Shown here piece by piece: positions 25,579-34,239 of a DNA stretch of 35,040 nt; position 1 is the first letter of the stretch; the number at the start of each line of letters is the position of its first letter. The DNA is from an uncultured Spartobacteria bacterium (GTDB lineage: Bacteria > Verrucomicrobiota > Verrucomicrobiia > Chthoniobacterales > Chthoniobacteraceae), in the NCBI GenBank assembly GCA_903901425.1, contig CAIURC010000193.1:1-35040 (forward strand), given 5' to 3'. The translations under genes were made by a program, and so were the position numbers. The notes under the pieces are model-generated. The model saw nothing but the letters and a program-made list of their open reading frames with translations, was not told the DNA's origin and ran no database searches.

Positions 25579-25604
25579 ACGCCCCCCCGGTGCTGGACTT
25601 CGCG

Positions 25605-26687
25605 TCAGGCCTCGTCCAAACGCTCCGCAGCGTTGATCGCGTTGAGCAGTTGCCGGATGCGCCCAAAATCGCGGCGTTCGGGCGTCAGGATCAAACGCGG
25701 CAGCGTCGCCAGATCCGGCTCGTTCCGCTCCTCATTCAGAGGTTCGGTGCGTTCAATGGCACCCTCCCTAAGCATGTCCTTGAACTCCCGGTTGATTTCC
25801 CTCAAGGCACGGTCCGAAATCGCGTGGATCAACCGGATCACCATCCGGTCTCCCACCCAGCGGTAGGAGCGGAAGTTGCGGTAAAAATGAGTCACAGCCT
25901 CCACCGCCGCATCCACGTCCGCAGCAACCGTGAACAACTGGAAATCGTTTTCCGAAATGAGCCGTAACCCGAGGAGATGTTCCCTCAGAAAGCTCATCCA
26001 TGTTTCCCAGTACTTGCCACCGGGCTTGTCCACCAGCACCACGGGCATCAAACGCGCCTTTCCGGTCTGCATGAGTGTCAACACCTCAAACCCCTCGTCC
26101 ATCGTTCCAAACCCGCCAGGGAAAAGCGCAATGGCATGCGTTTCCTTCAGGAAATTGAGCTTCCGCGTGAAGAAATAGTTGAAGTTGATGAGCTTCGGGT
26201 CCCCGTCAATCACCTCGTTCGCCCGCTGCTCAAAGGGCAGCCGGATGTTCAAACCAAAACTGTTTTCCCGTCCGGCTCCGCGCTGCGCCGCCCCCATGAT
26301 CCCGTCCCCACCCCCTGTCACAATCATGTAGCCGCGGTCTTTCATCCGCCTCCCAAACTCTTCGGCCGCCACGAATTCAGGCTCCTCCGGACGCGTCCGG
26401 GCGCTCCCAAAAACGGCCACTTTTCGGTACTCACGGTACGGGGCAAAAACACGGGCCGCATTTCGAAGCTCGTTCAGGGAACGGTTGAACAGCTTGAGGT
26501 CCGCCATGTTGACCTTGTCCCGGACCACCTTGTAGGCGCTGGCCACCAACTGTTCGACGAGTTCCGGGGACTCTGTTGGCCCCCAACTTGCCACCAACTG
26601 CCGGATCTGCTCGTCCACCTCTGGGTTGCCCGTGGATTTGCGTTTAGATGAGAGTGCGTGAATGCCGCCGCCTGTGAAATCGTGCAC
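25605..26687 (-). CDS. LOG-family (lysine decarboxylase-like) nucleotide-processing protein
   Basis: This 360-residue protein carries the LOG family core: GSARTRPEEPEF, TGGGDGIMGAAQRG and the PGGFGTMDE motif (PGGxGTxxE) that defines the family. LOG proteins of this type cleave the N-glycosidic bond of nucleoside monophosphates; they are often misnamed lysine decarboxylases. The protein is longer than the short LOG form (about 190 residues), with N- and C-terminal extensions such as those of larger bacterial members. The start is GTG at 26687; no Shine-Dalgarno site precedes it, and a start a few codons later cannot be excluded. Confidence 0.87.
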   Translation of the reverse strand: MHDFTGGGIHALSSKRKSTGNPEVDEQIRQLVASWGPTESPELVEQLVASAYKVVRDKVNMADLKLFNRSLNELRNAARVFAPYREYRKVAVFGSARTRPEEPEFVAAEEFGRRMKDRGYMIVTGGGDGIMGAAQRGAGRENSFGLNIRLPFEQRANEVIDGDPKLINFNYFFTRKLNFLKETHAIALFPGGFGTMDEGFEVLTLMQTGKARLMPVVLVDKPGGKYWETWMSFLREHLLGLRLISENDFQLFTVAADVDAAVEAVTHFYRNFRSYRWVGDRMVIRLIHAISDRALREINREFKDMLREGAIERTEPLNEERNEPDLATLPRLILTPERRDFGRIRQLLNAINAAERLDEA

Positions 26688-26918
26688 GTGAAGTTTTAGG
26701 GGGTTAAATTTGAGGGATCAAAAAGGGGTCAAAGACTGCTGGCGGCCGGGCGGGCTCCCGGGAGAAACTTCCTCCCTAAAGCACGCCTGCGCGCACCGCT
26801 TGAAGTACTGCAGGAACCGGGCCAAAGTTGCACCTTGTTCATCCGGCTCCACGCCCCAAACAATGCCCCCCGAATCCGCTTCCTTCAACCCATCTCTTCA
26901 CCCAACCCTGCACGCTCC

Positions 26919-27935
26919 ATGATTGTGATCCTCAAGCCGCACACGCCCACGCCTCAGGTCGACGAGGTGCTCCGGGAAATCCAACGCCTCGGCTACGAAC
27001 CACGGCCCATTTTTGGCTCAGAACAAACCGTCGTTGCCGCCATCGGAGACGAACGCACCCATCTCACGCTCGAATCCCTCTCCGCCATGCCTCAGGTCGA
27101 ACGCGTCGTCCCGGTTCAGAAACGCCACAAACTCGTCAGCCGGGAGTCGCATCCCGCCAACTCGGTCCTCGACATCGATGGCGTCCTCGTCGGCGGCAGC
27201 CAGTTCTGCGTCATGGCCGGGCCGTGCTCCGTGGAAAGCGAGGAACAACTCCTCTCCACCGCACGCGCCGTCAAAGCTGCCGGCGCCACCATTCTCAGGG
27301 GCGGCGCATACAAACCCAGAACCTCCCCCTACGAGTTCCAAGGTCTCGGTCAGGAAGGCCTCGCACTGCTCAAACTGGCGCGCAAAGAAACCGGACTCAA
27401 AATCATCACGGAAGTCCTCTCCGAACGCCACGTGGAACAAGTTGCCGAGGCGGCGGACATCCTCCAAATCGGCGCCCGGAACGCCCAGAATTACCAACTC
27501 CTCATCGAATGCGCCCGCTCGGGAAAACCCATCCTGCTCAAACGGGGTCTGAGCGAGCGGATCGAGGAATGGCTTCTGGCTGCCGAATACATCCTTGCCC
27601 ATGGGAACTCCAAGGTCCTGTTCTGCGAACGCGGCATCCGGACCTTTGAGACCTACACGAGAAACACCTTGGACCTTGGCGCGGCAGCCATTCTCAAAAA
27701 TGAAAGCCATCTTCCCGTGATCATCGACCCCTCCCAGGGCTGTGGCCGGGCGGATCTCGTCTCGGCGTTGTGCCGTGGCGCCGCAGCCGTGGGCGCAGAC
27801 GGCATTCTGGTGGAAGTCCATCCCAATCCCAAAAAGGCACTCAGTGACGGCCAACAGCAACTCGACATCGAGGGATTCCAGAGCCTGATGTCGGGGCTTG
27901 AGCCGATTTTGAAGGCGTTGGGAAGGTCGCTTTGA
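26919..27935 (+). CDS. aroF: 3-deoxy-7-phosphoheptulonate synthase (type I beta, with N-terminal regulatory domain)
   Basis: This 338-residue enzyme condenses PEP and erythrose 4-phosphate, the first step of the shikimate pathway. Residues about 1-75 form the ferredoxin-like regulatory domain of the Thermotoga-type enzyme. The barrel shows MAGPCSVES, RGGAYKPRTSPYEFQGLG, LLKRGLS, CERGIRTFE, IIDPSQGCGRADLV and VEVHPNPKKALSDGQQQL. I chose ATG 26919 because it starts the regulatory-domain beta strand; the earlier in-frame start at 26835 adds unstructured sequence. The 231 bases upstream hold no other gene that I can see. The sufE gene follows. Confidence 0.93.
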   Translation: MIVILKPHTPTPQVDEVLREIQRLGYEPRPIFGSEQTVVAAIGDERTHLTLESLSAMPQVERVVPVQKRHKLVSRESHPANSVLDIDGVLVGGSQFCVMAGPCSVESEEQLLSTARAVKAAGATILRGGAYKPRTSPYEFQGLGQEGLALLKLARKETGLKIITEVLSERHVEQVAEAADILQIGARNAQNYQLLIECARSGKPILLKRGLSERIEEWLLAAEYILAHGNSKVLFCERGIRTFETYTRNTLDLGAAAILKNESHLPVIIDPSQGCGRADLVSALCRGAAAVGADGILVEVHPNPKKALSDGQQQLDIEGFQSLMSGLEPILKALGRSL

Positions 27936-27940
27936 ACCCC

Positions 27941-28357
27941 ATGGCGGCACTCACGCTTCCAGAGAAACACAGGGCACTCGTGTCCCGGCTCCTCCTCATC
28001 GAGGATCCCCAAGAACGGCTCGCAGCGATCCTCCAGCGTTCTTCCAAGATCCCTCCCCTGCCTGCCGAACACCGGACCGAATTCCACCGCGTGGAGGGCT
28101 GCGTTTCCGGAGTCTGGCTGAGGGCGTTCCTCGCAGATGGGCTCTGCTCCTTTGAACTCCATGCGGAGTCCCAACTCGTAAGGGCCCTGGCCGCTCTGGT
28201 GTGCGAACCCTGCCAGCTTTCCTCTCCCTCTGAGGTCGCAGTCTACTCGGGCGACATCCTCGGAGAATTGCAGATCGTCCTCACCCCCACACGGGCGGAA
28301 GGCCTAGGGCGACTCCTCGCCCAGATACGAGCACTGGCCGCCGGGTATGTGGCTTGA
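27941..28357 (+). CDS. sufE: SufE-like sulfur-transfer protein
   Basis: This 138-residue protein accepts persulfide sulfur from a cysteine desulfurase and passes it on for iron-sulfur cluster assembly. The active-site cysteine is C54 in RVEGCVSGVWL, as in the SufE/CsdE family, with conserved neighbours on the helix of the fold. No suf operon genes lie nearby. The frame also permits a TTG start at 27932 that overlaps the DAHP synthase stop and lies 5 bases after GGAAGG; I prefer the ATG at 27941 for simplicity. The stop overlaps the tatD start by 11 bases. Confidence 0.85.
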   Translation: MAALTLPEKHRALVSRLLLIEDPQERLAAILQRSSKIPPLPAEHRTEFHRVEGCVSGVWLRAFLADGLCSFELHAESQLVRALAALVCEPCQLSSPSEVAVYSGDILGELQIVLTPTRAEGLGRLLAQIRALAAGYVA

Positions 28358-29147
28358 CGCCCACAACCATCTCCAAGACCCCCGGCTTGCCATGCTTGCA
28401 AACGCCTGGCTTCCCGCCCTCCAAAGCCTTCCCGTCGGAGGCGCGGTGGTCAACGGCACCTCAGAGGCAGACTGGCCAGCCGTGGCGGATATGGCCGGCC
28501 GCCATTCTTGGGTCGTCCCCTCCTTCGGTCTCCATCCATGGAAGGTGGGACACGAGTCCAAGCTTTGGGAACGCCTTTTAAAAGATCTCCTTGTCGCACA
28601 TCCCCGCGCGGGCGTCGGCGAAATCGGGCTGGACCGCTGGATCCAGCCTCATGACCTGCCGGCACAAATCCGGGTTTTCCAATCACAACTCCAAATCGCA
28701 GCGGAATTGGACCGCCCAGTCTCCATCCATTGTCTGAGGGCTTGGGGAGCCCTTCGGCAAATTCTCGCCGAGTCCAAACTTCCCAAGCGGGGATTTCTCC
28801 TCCATGCCTACGGCGGGCCTGCCGAAATGATCCGGGATTTTGAGAAACTCGGCGCCTATTTTTCCTTTTCCCCCGCGTTTCTGCACCCGACCAGAACTCA
28901 GAAACGGGAACTCTTCCTGCACATGTCGCCAGAAAGAATTCTGGTGGAAACGGACGCACCGGATATGGCGCCTCCTGAGGAGATCAACCCGTTTCCGATG
29001 GATGACGGAGAAGGGCAACCGCTCAACCACCCGTGCAACCTCAGGACTGCTTATGAGGGGCTGGCGGGTCTGCTAAAAATGAACTTGGCCGAACTTCAGC
29101 CGTTGGTTCACCGCAACTTTGAACGGCTCTTCACGGAACGACGCTGA
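28347..29147 (+). CDS. TatD-family metal-dependent hydrolase (deoxyribonuclease)
   Basis: The 266-residue protein is a TIM-barrel metallohydrolase of the TatD DNase family. Metal ligand motifs are all visible: DAHNH (HxH) at the N terminus, VGEIGLDRW with its Glu, SIHCLRAW and LHAYGG histidines, and TDAPD aspartate near the C terminus. The start overlaps the sufE stop by 11 bases, so the aroF-sufE-tatD run is probably one transcript. It converges on the PiT transporter gene 15 bases away. Members act on DNA 3' ends or RNA; the precise substrate here is unknown. Confidence 0.9.
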   Translation: MWLDAHNHLQDPRLAMLANAWLPALQSLPVGGAVVNGTSEADWPAVADMAGRHSWVVPSFGLHPWKVGHESKLWERLLKDLLVAHPRAGVGEIGLDRWIQPHDLPAQIRVFQSQLQIAAELDRPVSIHCLRAWGALRQILAESKLPKRGFLLHAYGGPAEMIRDFEKLGAYFSFSPAFLHPTRTQKRELFLHMSPERILVETDAPDMAPPEEINPFPMDDGEGQPLNHPCNLRTAYEGLAGLLKMNLAELQPLVHRNFERLFTERR

Positions 29148-29162
29148 AGCGCCTGAGCGGCT

Positions 29163-30269
29163 CTACTGGCCGAGCCCGATCCAAAATCGCATTACAGAGT
29201 AACCGATCAACGCAGTGGATGGGATCGTGAGAATCCACGCCCAGAGAATCCTCTGAACCACTTCCATGTTCAAGGCACCGGAGCGTTTGGCGCACCCCAC
29301 TCCCATGATGGATGTGGTGATGGCATGGGTGGTGGAAACCGGCATTCCAAAATGACCCGCAATGCTCAGAACCGTGGCCGCCGTAGTTTCTGCGGCAAAA
29401 CCGTCCACGGGCTGGAGCCGGACCATTTTGTGACCCATGGTTTTGATGATTTTCCAACCGCCCGCTGCGGTCCCGGCAGCCATCACAAGGGCGCAGGTCA
29501 CCTTGATCCACGTGGCGATGCTTTCGTTGCCTGCGGCATCCTTCATCATCGGATGCTGCATGAAGGAGAGCCAGGAAGGAAGCTCAGCGACCGCACCGCT
29601 CTTGATACCGGCCACCAACGACAGGGCAATAATCCCCATGGTCTTCTGGGCGTCGTTGCTGCCGTGGCTGAATCCCATGTAGGCTGCACTCAGCAACTGG
29701 CCCCTGCCAAAAAAACGGCTCACAAAACCCGGAGACGCCTTCTGGAGAAGGATGTACAGGAGGGTGATGGTGAGCATCCCCACGATCAGCCCCAGGATAG
29801 GCGAGAGAAACATCGGGATCACCACCTTGTAGAGCAGCCCTTCGTACTTGAACCACGGCATGCCAGCCTTGGCCTTGGCAAAAATGATTACCCCGAGGTT
29901 GTTCTGAGCGGCAGCAAGACCCGCCCCCACCAACCCGCCAATCAGGGCATGGCTGGAACTGGAGGGCAGACCGAACCACCACGTCACGAGGTTCCAGACA
30001 ATCGCCCCAAACAGCGCACAGATCAGATAGGATTGCCCCAATTCCTTGGGAATCAACGTCTGCTCAAGCAATCCGGAACTGATGGTCTTGGCCACCGCCG
30101 TCCCGTACAGCGCCCCGACAAGGTTCGTGAACGCCGCAAGCAGGATCGCCATGCGCGGCGTCAGCACCTTGGTGGAAACCACCGTGGCAATCGAGTTGGC
30201 CGTGTCGTGGAATCCGTTGATGTACTCGAACACCAACGCCACTAAAATGACCGAAAGCAAAAGGGTCAT
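29163..30269 (-). CDS. PiT-family inorganic phosphate transporter
   Basis: The 368-residue integral membrane protein imports phosphate with a cation. The two PiT signature repeats are visible: GFHDTANSIATVVSTK near the N terminus and GFSHGSNDAQKTMG in the middle, with about ten hydrophobic segments. A ribosome binding site CCGGAG precedes the ATG at 30269. The gene follows the DUF47 gene, with a 21-base gap and the same direction; this pair is a standard arrangement in which the DUF47/PhoU-like protein is thought to modulate the transporter. Confidence 0.92.
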   Translation of the reverse strand: MTLLLSVILVALVFEYINGFHDTANSIATVVSTKVLTPRMAILLAAFTNLVGALYGTAVAKTISSGLLEQTLIPKELGQSYLICALFGAIVWNLVTWWFGLPSSSSHALIGGLVGAGLAAAQNNLGVIIFAKAKAGMPWFKYEGLLYKVVIPMFLSPILGLIVGMLTITLLYILLQKASPGFVSRFFGRGQLLSAAYMGFSHGSNDAQKTMGIIALSLVAGIKSGAVAELPSWLSFMQHPMMKDAAGNESIATWIKVTCALVMAAGTAAGGWKIIKTMGHKMVRLQPVDGFAAETTAATVLSIAGHFGMPVSTTHAITTSIMGVGCAKRSGALNMEVVQRILWAWILTIPSTALIGYSVMRFWIGLGQ

Positions 30270-30290
30270 GGAGTCTCCGGAAAAATCCGA

Positions 30291-30926
30291 TCAGGCGTTC
30301 TTGAGGACGATCCGGACCACTTCCGATCCCACGTCCCGGCAGCGGTCGATGCTCTTCTCCAAAAGCTCGTAGATGTCTTTCCAGAAAAGAATGATCCGCG
30401 CCTCGGTGTCGCTCCGGTAGAGCGAGCCCAAGAGCTCGTTAATCAACCGGTCCGCCTCGGACTCGAGTACGTGCAACCGCTCATAGTCGTCCTTCACCAC
30501 GCCGTGTTCGCGGGTCCGCAGTTCCTTGACCATCTTGAGCATGATGGTAGCTGCCTGATCCAGAATCGACACCTGCTTCTGGATACTATCCATCTTTACC
30601 CCGGAAGGAGCGATGGTGAGACGTTCCCCAATCTTTTCGACCGTCTTCGAAATTTTGTAGATCAGACTTGAGAGCGCCGCGATGTCCTCCCGTTCCAGGG
30701 GGGTGACAAACTTCTCGCAGAGCTGTTCGTTGGTTTCTTGAGCGATCCGCCGATGCTTTCGGCGGCTATCCGCCAGATCGCCCAGAGCTTCGTCCATCGC
30801 GCGGTCCCCGATCAAACCGACCAAACGCACCAGAAGGGTGGTTCCGTTCTTGGCTTCAGACGCCCCGGACTCCAGCAACTGAAAAAAACGGTCGTCTTTC
30901 CCGAAAAACAATTGGATTAGCGGCAT
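30291..30926 (-). CDS. DUF47 family (PhoU-like) phosphate transport accessory protein
   Basis: The 211-residue cytoplasmic protein is predicted to be almost all helix and matches DUF47 (Pit accessory protein, PhoU-like). Typical segments include FFQLLESGASEAKNG at the start, REDIAALSSLIYKISKTVEKIGERL in the middle (shown here only in part) and LFWKDIYELLEKSIDRCRDVGSEV near the end. It precedes the PiT gene in the same operon. Its role in regulating phosphate uptake is inferred from the conserved pairing and is not read from a catalytic motif. Confidence 0.9.
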   Translation of the reverse strand: MPLIQLFFGKDDRFFQLLESGASEAKNGTTLLVRLVGLIGDRAMDEALGDLADSRRKHRRIAQETNEQLCEKFVTPLEREDIAALSSLIYKISKTVEKIGERLTIAPSGVKMDSIQKQVSILDQAATIMLKMVKELRTREHGVVKDDYERLHVLESEADRLINELLGSLYRSDTEARIILFWKDIYELLEKSIDRCRDVGSEVVRIVLKNA

Positions 30927-31091
30927 AAAAATCTCTTTCCCACCGGACCACTACCAGCCCCCCCCGCCCTCCAGCAAAGCAAAAGCCGCACTGGAATGTT
31001 ACGATCACGTTTCAGCCCCAACCCGGGCCCACCCCTCCCTCCCGTGGGAAAAGGTTTGCCAGGCCCGCTTCTTTCCTCTGTAGGAATGTCC

Positions 31092-31763
31092 ATGCCGGAT
31101 ATCCGCCGTCTTCTTGACCAAAACCGCCTCTGGGCCGAGGAAACCCACCGCAAAGATCCCGGTTTTTTCGAAAACCTCTCCCGGCAGCAGTCCCCGCGCT
31201 ACCTCTGGATAGGATGCTCCGACAGCCGCGTGCCGGCCAACGAAATCACCGGACTGCGGCCCGGTGAAGTTTTCGTGCACCGCAACATAGCCAACGTGGT
31301 GGTGCACACCGACCTCAACTGCCTCTCGGTGCTCCAGTATGCGGTGGACGTCCTGCAGGTCCGCCACGTGATTGTCTGCGGCCACTACGGGTGCGGAGGC
31401 GTCAAGGCGGCTTTGGAGAGAAAAAATGTCGGCCTTGCGGACAACTGGCTTCGACACGTCGAAGACGTGCATCTCAAGCACGCCCAGTGGATTGACGCCA
31501 TTGAGGATGCAGAGGCGCGCGCCGAGCGGCTCTGCGAAGTCAATGCCGTCGAACAGGCCCTCAATGTCTGCCAAACCACAGTCGTCCGCGATGCCTGGCT
31601 CCGCGGCCAGGAACTTTCCGTCCACGCCTGGGCTTACGGCCTCAAGGACGGCCTCATCTGCGACCTCGGCATCCGGGTCTCCTCTGCCGCTGAATCGGCG
31701 TCCGCCTATCAGAGGTCGCTTGGAAAAATGGGTGCCCCCGCCTTTACCCCTCTCTCGCCATGA
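31092..31763 (+). CDS. can: Beta-carbonic anhydrase
   Basis: This 223-residue zinc enzyme interconverts CO2 and bicarbonate. It aligns closely with E. coli Can: MPDIRRLLDQNRLWAEE at the start, DPGFFENLS, the zinc and active-site segment WIGCSDSRVPANEITG, PGEVFVHRNIANVV, and VCGHYGCGGVKAAL with the His and Cys zinc ligands. I chose ATG 31092 because it aligns with the Can start and has TAGGA six bases before it; ATG 31086 and a longer frame to 30996 are possible. Its stop overlaps the EVE gene start by 4 bases. Confidence 0.93.
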   Translation: MPDIRRLLDQNRLWAEETHRKDPGFFENLSRQQSPRYLWIGCSDSRVPANEITGLRPGEVFVHRNIANVVVHTDLNCLSVLQYAVDVLQVRHVIVCGHYGCGGVKAALERKNVGLADNWLRHVEDVHLKHAQWIDAIEDAEARAERLCEVNAVEQALNVCQTTVVRDAWLRGQELSVHAWAYGLKDGLICDLGIRVSSAAESASAYQRSLGKMGAPAFTPLSP

Positions 31764-32212
31764 CTCCCCCCCAATTCTGGATGGTCAAATCCGAACCCGA
31801 GGCCTACGCGTGGCCGACTTTCGTAAAGGAAGGGCGCACCGCATGGACCGGCGTCCGGAACTTTCAGGCTAGAAACAACCTCCGCGCGATGAGGGAGGGC
31901 GACGCGGTCCTGTTCTATCACAGCGTCTCCGAAAAGGCTCTGGTGGGCGTTGCCCGCGTCTGTCGCACGGCCTATCCAGACCCTACGGCTTCCGAAGGCA
32001 ACTGGGATTGCTTGGACCTCACCCCGGCCTGTCCGCTGCCCGAGCCGGTTACACTCGCCTCGATCAAGGCGCATCCCGATCTGCAAGAACTCGCGCTGCT
32101 GCGCCAGTCCAGACTCTCTGTTCTTCCCGTCACTCGGCCCCAGTTTGTTCTCCTCCTGAGCTTGGGCGGTATCGCAGAGGGCACTCTCAAAAAAGAGGGT
32201 CTTCTGCCGTAA
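31760..32212 (+). CDS. EVE domain-containing protein
   Basis: The 150-residue protein is one EVE domain, a PUA-like fold that in other proteins reads modified DNA or RNA bases. The opening FWMVKSEPEAYAW, WTGVRNFQARNNLRAM and GDAVLFYHS are typical of the family (thymocyte nuclear protein 1 type). It starts inside the last codons of the carbonic anhydrase gene (ATGA overlap), so the two are probably translated together. No modification enzyme is nearby, so I cannot assign a ligand. Confidence 0.9.
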   Translation: MTPPQFWMVKSEPEAYAWPTFVKEGRTAWTGVRNFQARNNLRAMREGDAVLFYHSVSEKALVGVARVCRTAYPDPTASEGNWDCLDLTPACPLPEPVTLASIKAHPDLQELALLRQSRLSVLPVTRPQFVLLLSLGGIAEGTLKKEGLLP

Positions 32213-32333
32213 ACCCGGGCCGCAGCACCCCTCCGCCGGAACTCCCATCCAGAGAGTCGGCTCCCGCTTTCATGCCAACCCCAGCGCCTTGCAGCCCAGC
32301 GGATCCCCCCCTAGAGTGACGGCAATTTTTCCG

Positions 32334-33719
32334 ATGAATTCTCAAATCCGTAACGTTCATTTCATTGGCATCTGTGGAACCGCCATGGGTGCTGTGGCAA
32401 GTGCCATGCACGCCCTAGGATACCGGGTCACAGGCTCTGACGCGAAGGTCTACCCCCCCATGTCGACTTTTCTTCAACAGCGGGGAATCGCGCTGTCGGA
32501 GGGATATGCCGCTCAAAACCTGCCGGTGGACGCGGACCTGATCGTGGTCGGAAACGCCATCTCCCGAGGCAACCCCGAGCTGGAGGCTGTTCTGAACCGG
32601 AAGCTCTACTACGTCTCGCTTCCTGAAGCGCTCAAACAGTTTTTTCTCCGGGGCAGACACAACCTGGTGGTGACCGGGACGCACGGCAAAACCACAACAA
32701 CCTCCCTCCTGACCTGGATTCTCCAGTCGGCCGGGTTCAACCCCGCCTACATGATTGGAGGCATTGCCAACAACCTCGGCCAAGGCTGTTCCCTTCACGA
32801 AAGCAAACACGTGGTGCTGGAGGGGGACGAGTACGACACCGCTTTCTTCGACAAACGCTCCAAGTTCCTGCATTACCTTCCCGAATTGGTGGTGGTAAAC
32901 AACCTCGAGTTTGACCACGCGGACATCTTTCGCGACCTAGATGAAATCAAACTCAGTTTCCGCAGACTTTTGAACGTCGTGCCCTCCGAGGGCATGGTGC
33001 TCATCAACGGAGACGATCCCAACTGCCGGGACGTCGCCGAAGGCTGCCGGGCCGAGATCGTCGAGGTTGGGCTTTCCCCAAACTGCAGCCGCAGGATCCA
33101 TTCCATCCACTACTCCACGCACTCCTCCAAGTTCCAACTGCTGGACACAGAATTTGAGTTGCCCATGGTCGGCGAGTTCAATGTCCGCAACGCCGCCATG
33201 GCCATTTCAGCCGCCCATTTTTACGGGGTGCCTCTGGACGCCATCCAGAAGGCGGTTGCCACCTTTGCCGGTGTCCGACGCCGGCAAGAGGTCCGGGGCG
33301 AGACCCGCGGGATCACTGTGCTGGATGACTTCGGCCATCATCCCACCGCCATCCGCGAAACGCTCCGCGGCCTGCGCCACCAGTTCCCCGGACGCCGCCT
33401 TTGGGCGCTGTTCGAGCCCCGCTCCAACACCACCCGGCGCAGCGTTTTCCAAGACTCCCTTCCCGAGGCACTCGCCGAGGCCGACGGCGTCATTCTCGCG
33501 CAGGTGGCACGTCTGGACCAACTGCCCGAGGAGGTCCGCCTCAACCCCGGAAAAGTCGTGGCCACCATTACCGCGAAAGGGATCCCGGCCTTCTACGAAC
33601 CCGGCGTGGACGAAATCGTGGCCCGTCTCAAACCCTTGGCTCAACCCGGTGACGTGGTCGCCATTTTCAGCAACGGCGGGTTCGACAATATCCATCAACG
33701 CCTTCTGGCGGAACTCTGA
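32334..33719 (+). CDS. mpl: UDP-N-acetylmuramate:L-alanyl-gamma-D-glutamyl-meso-diaminopimelate ligase
   Basis: The 461-residue Mur ligase recycles peptidoglycan by joining the murein tripeptide to UDP-MurNAc. Features are the Rossmann start VHFIGICGTAMGAVASAMHA, the ATP-binding GTHGKTTTTS (115-124), EGDEYDTAFFDKRSKF (typical of Mpl rather than MurC), NNLEFDHADIF and DDFGHHPTAIRETL. The start ATG at 32334 begins the first strand; the frame runs back to 32289. The gene implies diaminopimelate-containing peptidoglycan. Its 3' end converges with trmL. Confidence 0.92.
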   Translation: MNSQIRNVHFIGICGTAMGAVASAMHALGYRVTGSDAKVYPPMSTFLQQRGIALSEGYAAQNLPVDADLIVVGNAISRGNPELEAVLNRKLYYVSLPEALKQFFLRGRHNLVVTGTHGKTTTTSLLTWILQSAGFNPAYMIGGIANNLGQGCSLHESKHVVLEGDEYDTAFFDKRSKFLHYLPELVVVNNLEFDHADIFRDLDEIKLSFRRLLNVVPSEGMVLINGDDPNCRDVAEGCRAEIVEVGLSPNCSRRIHSIHYSTHSSKFQLLDTEFELPMVGEFNVRNAAMAISAAHFYGVPLDAIQKAVATFAGVRRRQEVRGETRGITVLDDFGHHPTAIRETLRGLRHQFPGRRLWALFEPRSNTTRRSVFQDSLPEALAEADGVILAQVARLDQLPEEVRLNPGKVVATITAKGIPAFYEPGVDEIVARLKPLAQPGDVVAIFSNGGFDNIHQRLLAEL

Positions 33720-33763
33720 GCCCGGTGCCCGCCCGGGCGCAGCCTCAGAACACCGCAGAGGCT
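33720..33763. terminator. Tandem hairpins between convergent mpl and trmL
   Basis: The 57-base gap between the two convergent genes holds GCCCGG/CCGGGC (33720-33725 and 33733-33738), then AGCCTC/GAGGCT (33741-33746 and 33758-33763), followed by a short CCGGAACCGG palindrome. These GC stems sit where a bidirectional terminator is expected. There is no T-tract on either strand, so this is tentative. Confidence 0.4.
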
Positions 33764-33776
33764 CCGGAACCGGGGC

Positions 33777-34235
33777 TCACTTCACCACTGCAGCCTGACG
33801 GCACGCCTCGTACAAAACGATCCCTGCCGCTGTCGCCAGATTCAGGCTGCGCGTCTCCGGTTGCATCGGAATCGTCAGACACCCCCCGGCGTTTGCTTCC
33901 AACAACGGTTCCGGCAACCCCCGGGTTTCCCGCCCAAAAACCAGAAAGTCCCCGGGCAGGAACTTTTCCTCCCAGTAAACCCGATCTGTTTTGGTGGTGA
34001 AAAAAAAGAACCGGGCATTCTCAGGCTGGCTGCCACGCAGCACCTCAAAACTTTCCCAGAGCCGGACATCGACTTTTTCCCAATAATCGAGCCCGGCCCG
34101 GCGGACCGCTTTTTCGTCCAGCGAAAACCCCAGGGGTTGGACCAGATGCAAGGTTGAACCTGTCGCAAGGCAAAGCCTCCCGATGCTGCCCGTATTGTGC
34201 GGGATCTCGGGCTCCACCAAAACCACGTTGAACAT
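33777..34235 (-). CDS. trmL: tRNA (cytidine(34)-2'-O)-methyltransferase (TrmL-like SPOUT enzyme)
   Basis: The 152-residue SPOUT-fold methyltransferase matches TrmL, which methylates the wobble ribose of tRNA-Leu isoacceptors. The three SPOUT motifs are EIPHNTGSIGRLCLA, LVFGRETRGLPEPLL and IPMQPETRSLNLATAAGIVLYEA. The ATG at 34235 has AAGGAGG eight bases upstream, and this Shine-Dalgarno site lies in the 3' end of the aldo/keto reductase gene; the longer frame to 34406 is therefore rejected. The gap to the aldo/keto reductase stop is 4 bases, so the genes are co-transcribed. Confidence 0.93.
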   Translation of the reverse strand: MFNVVLVEPEIPHNTGSIGRLCLATGSTLHLVQPLGFSLDEKAVRRAGLDYWEKVDVRLWESFEVLRGSQPENARFFFFTTKTDRVYWEEKFLPGDFLVFGRETRGLPEPLLEANAGGCLTIPMQPETRSLNLATAAGIVLYEACRQAAVVK

Positions 34236-34239
34236 ATCT

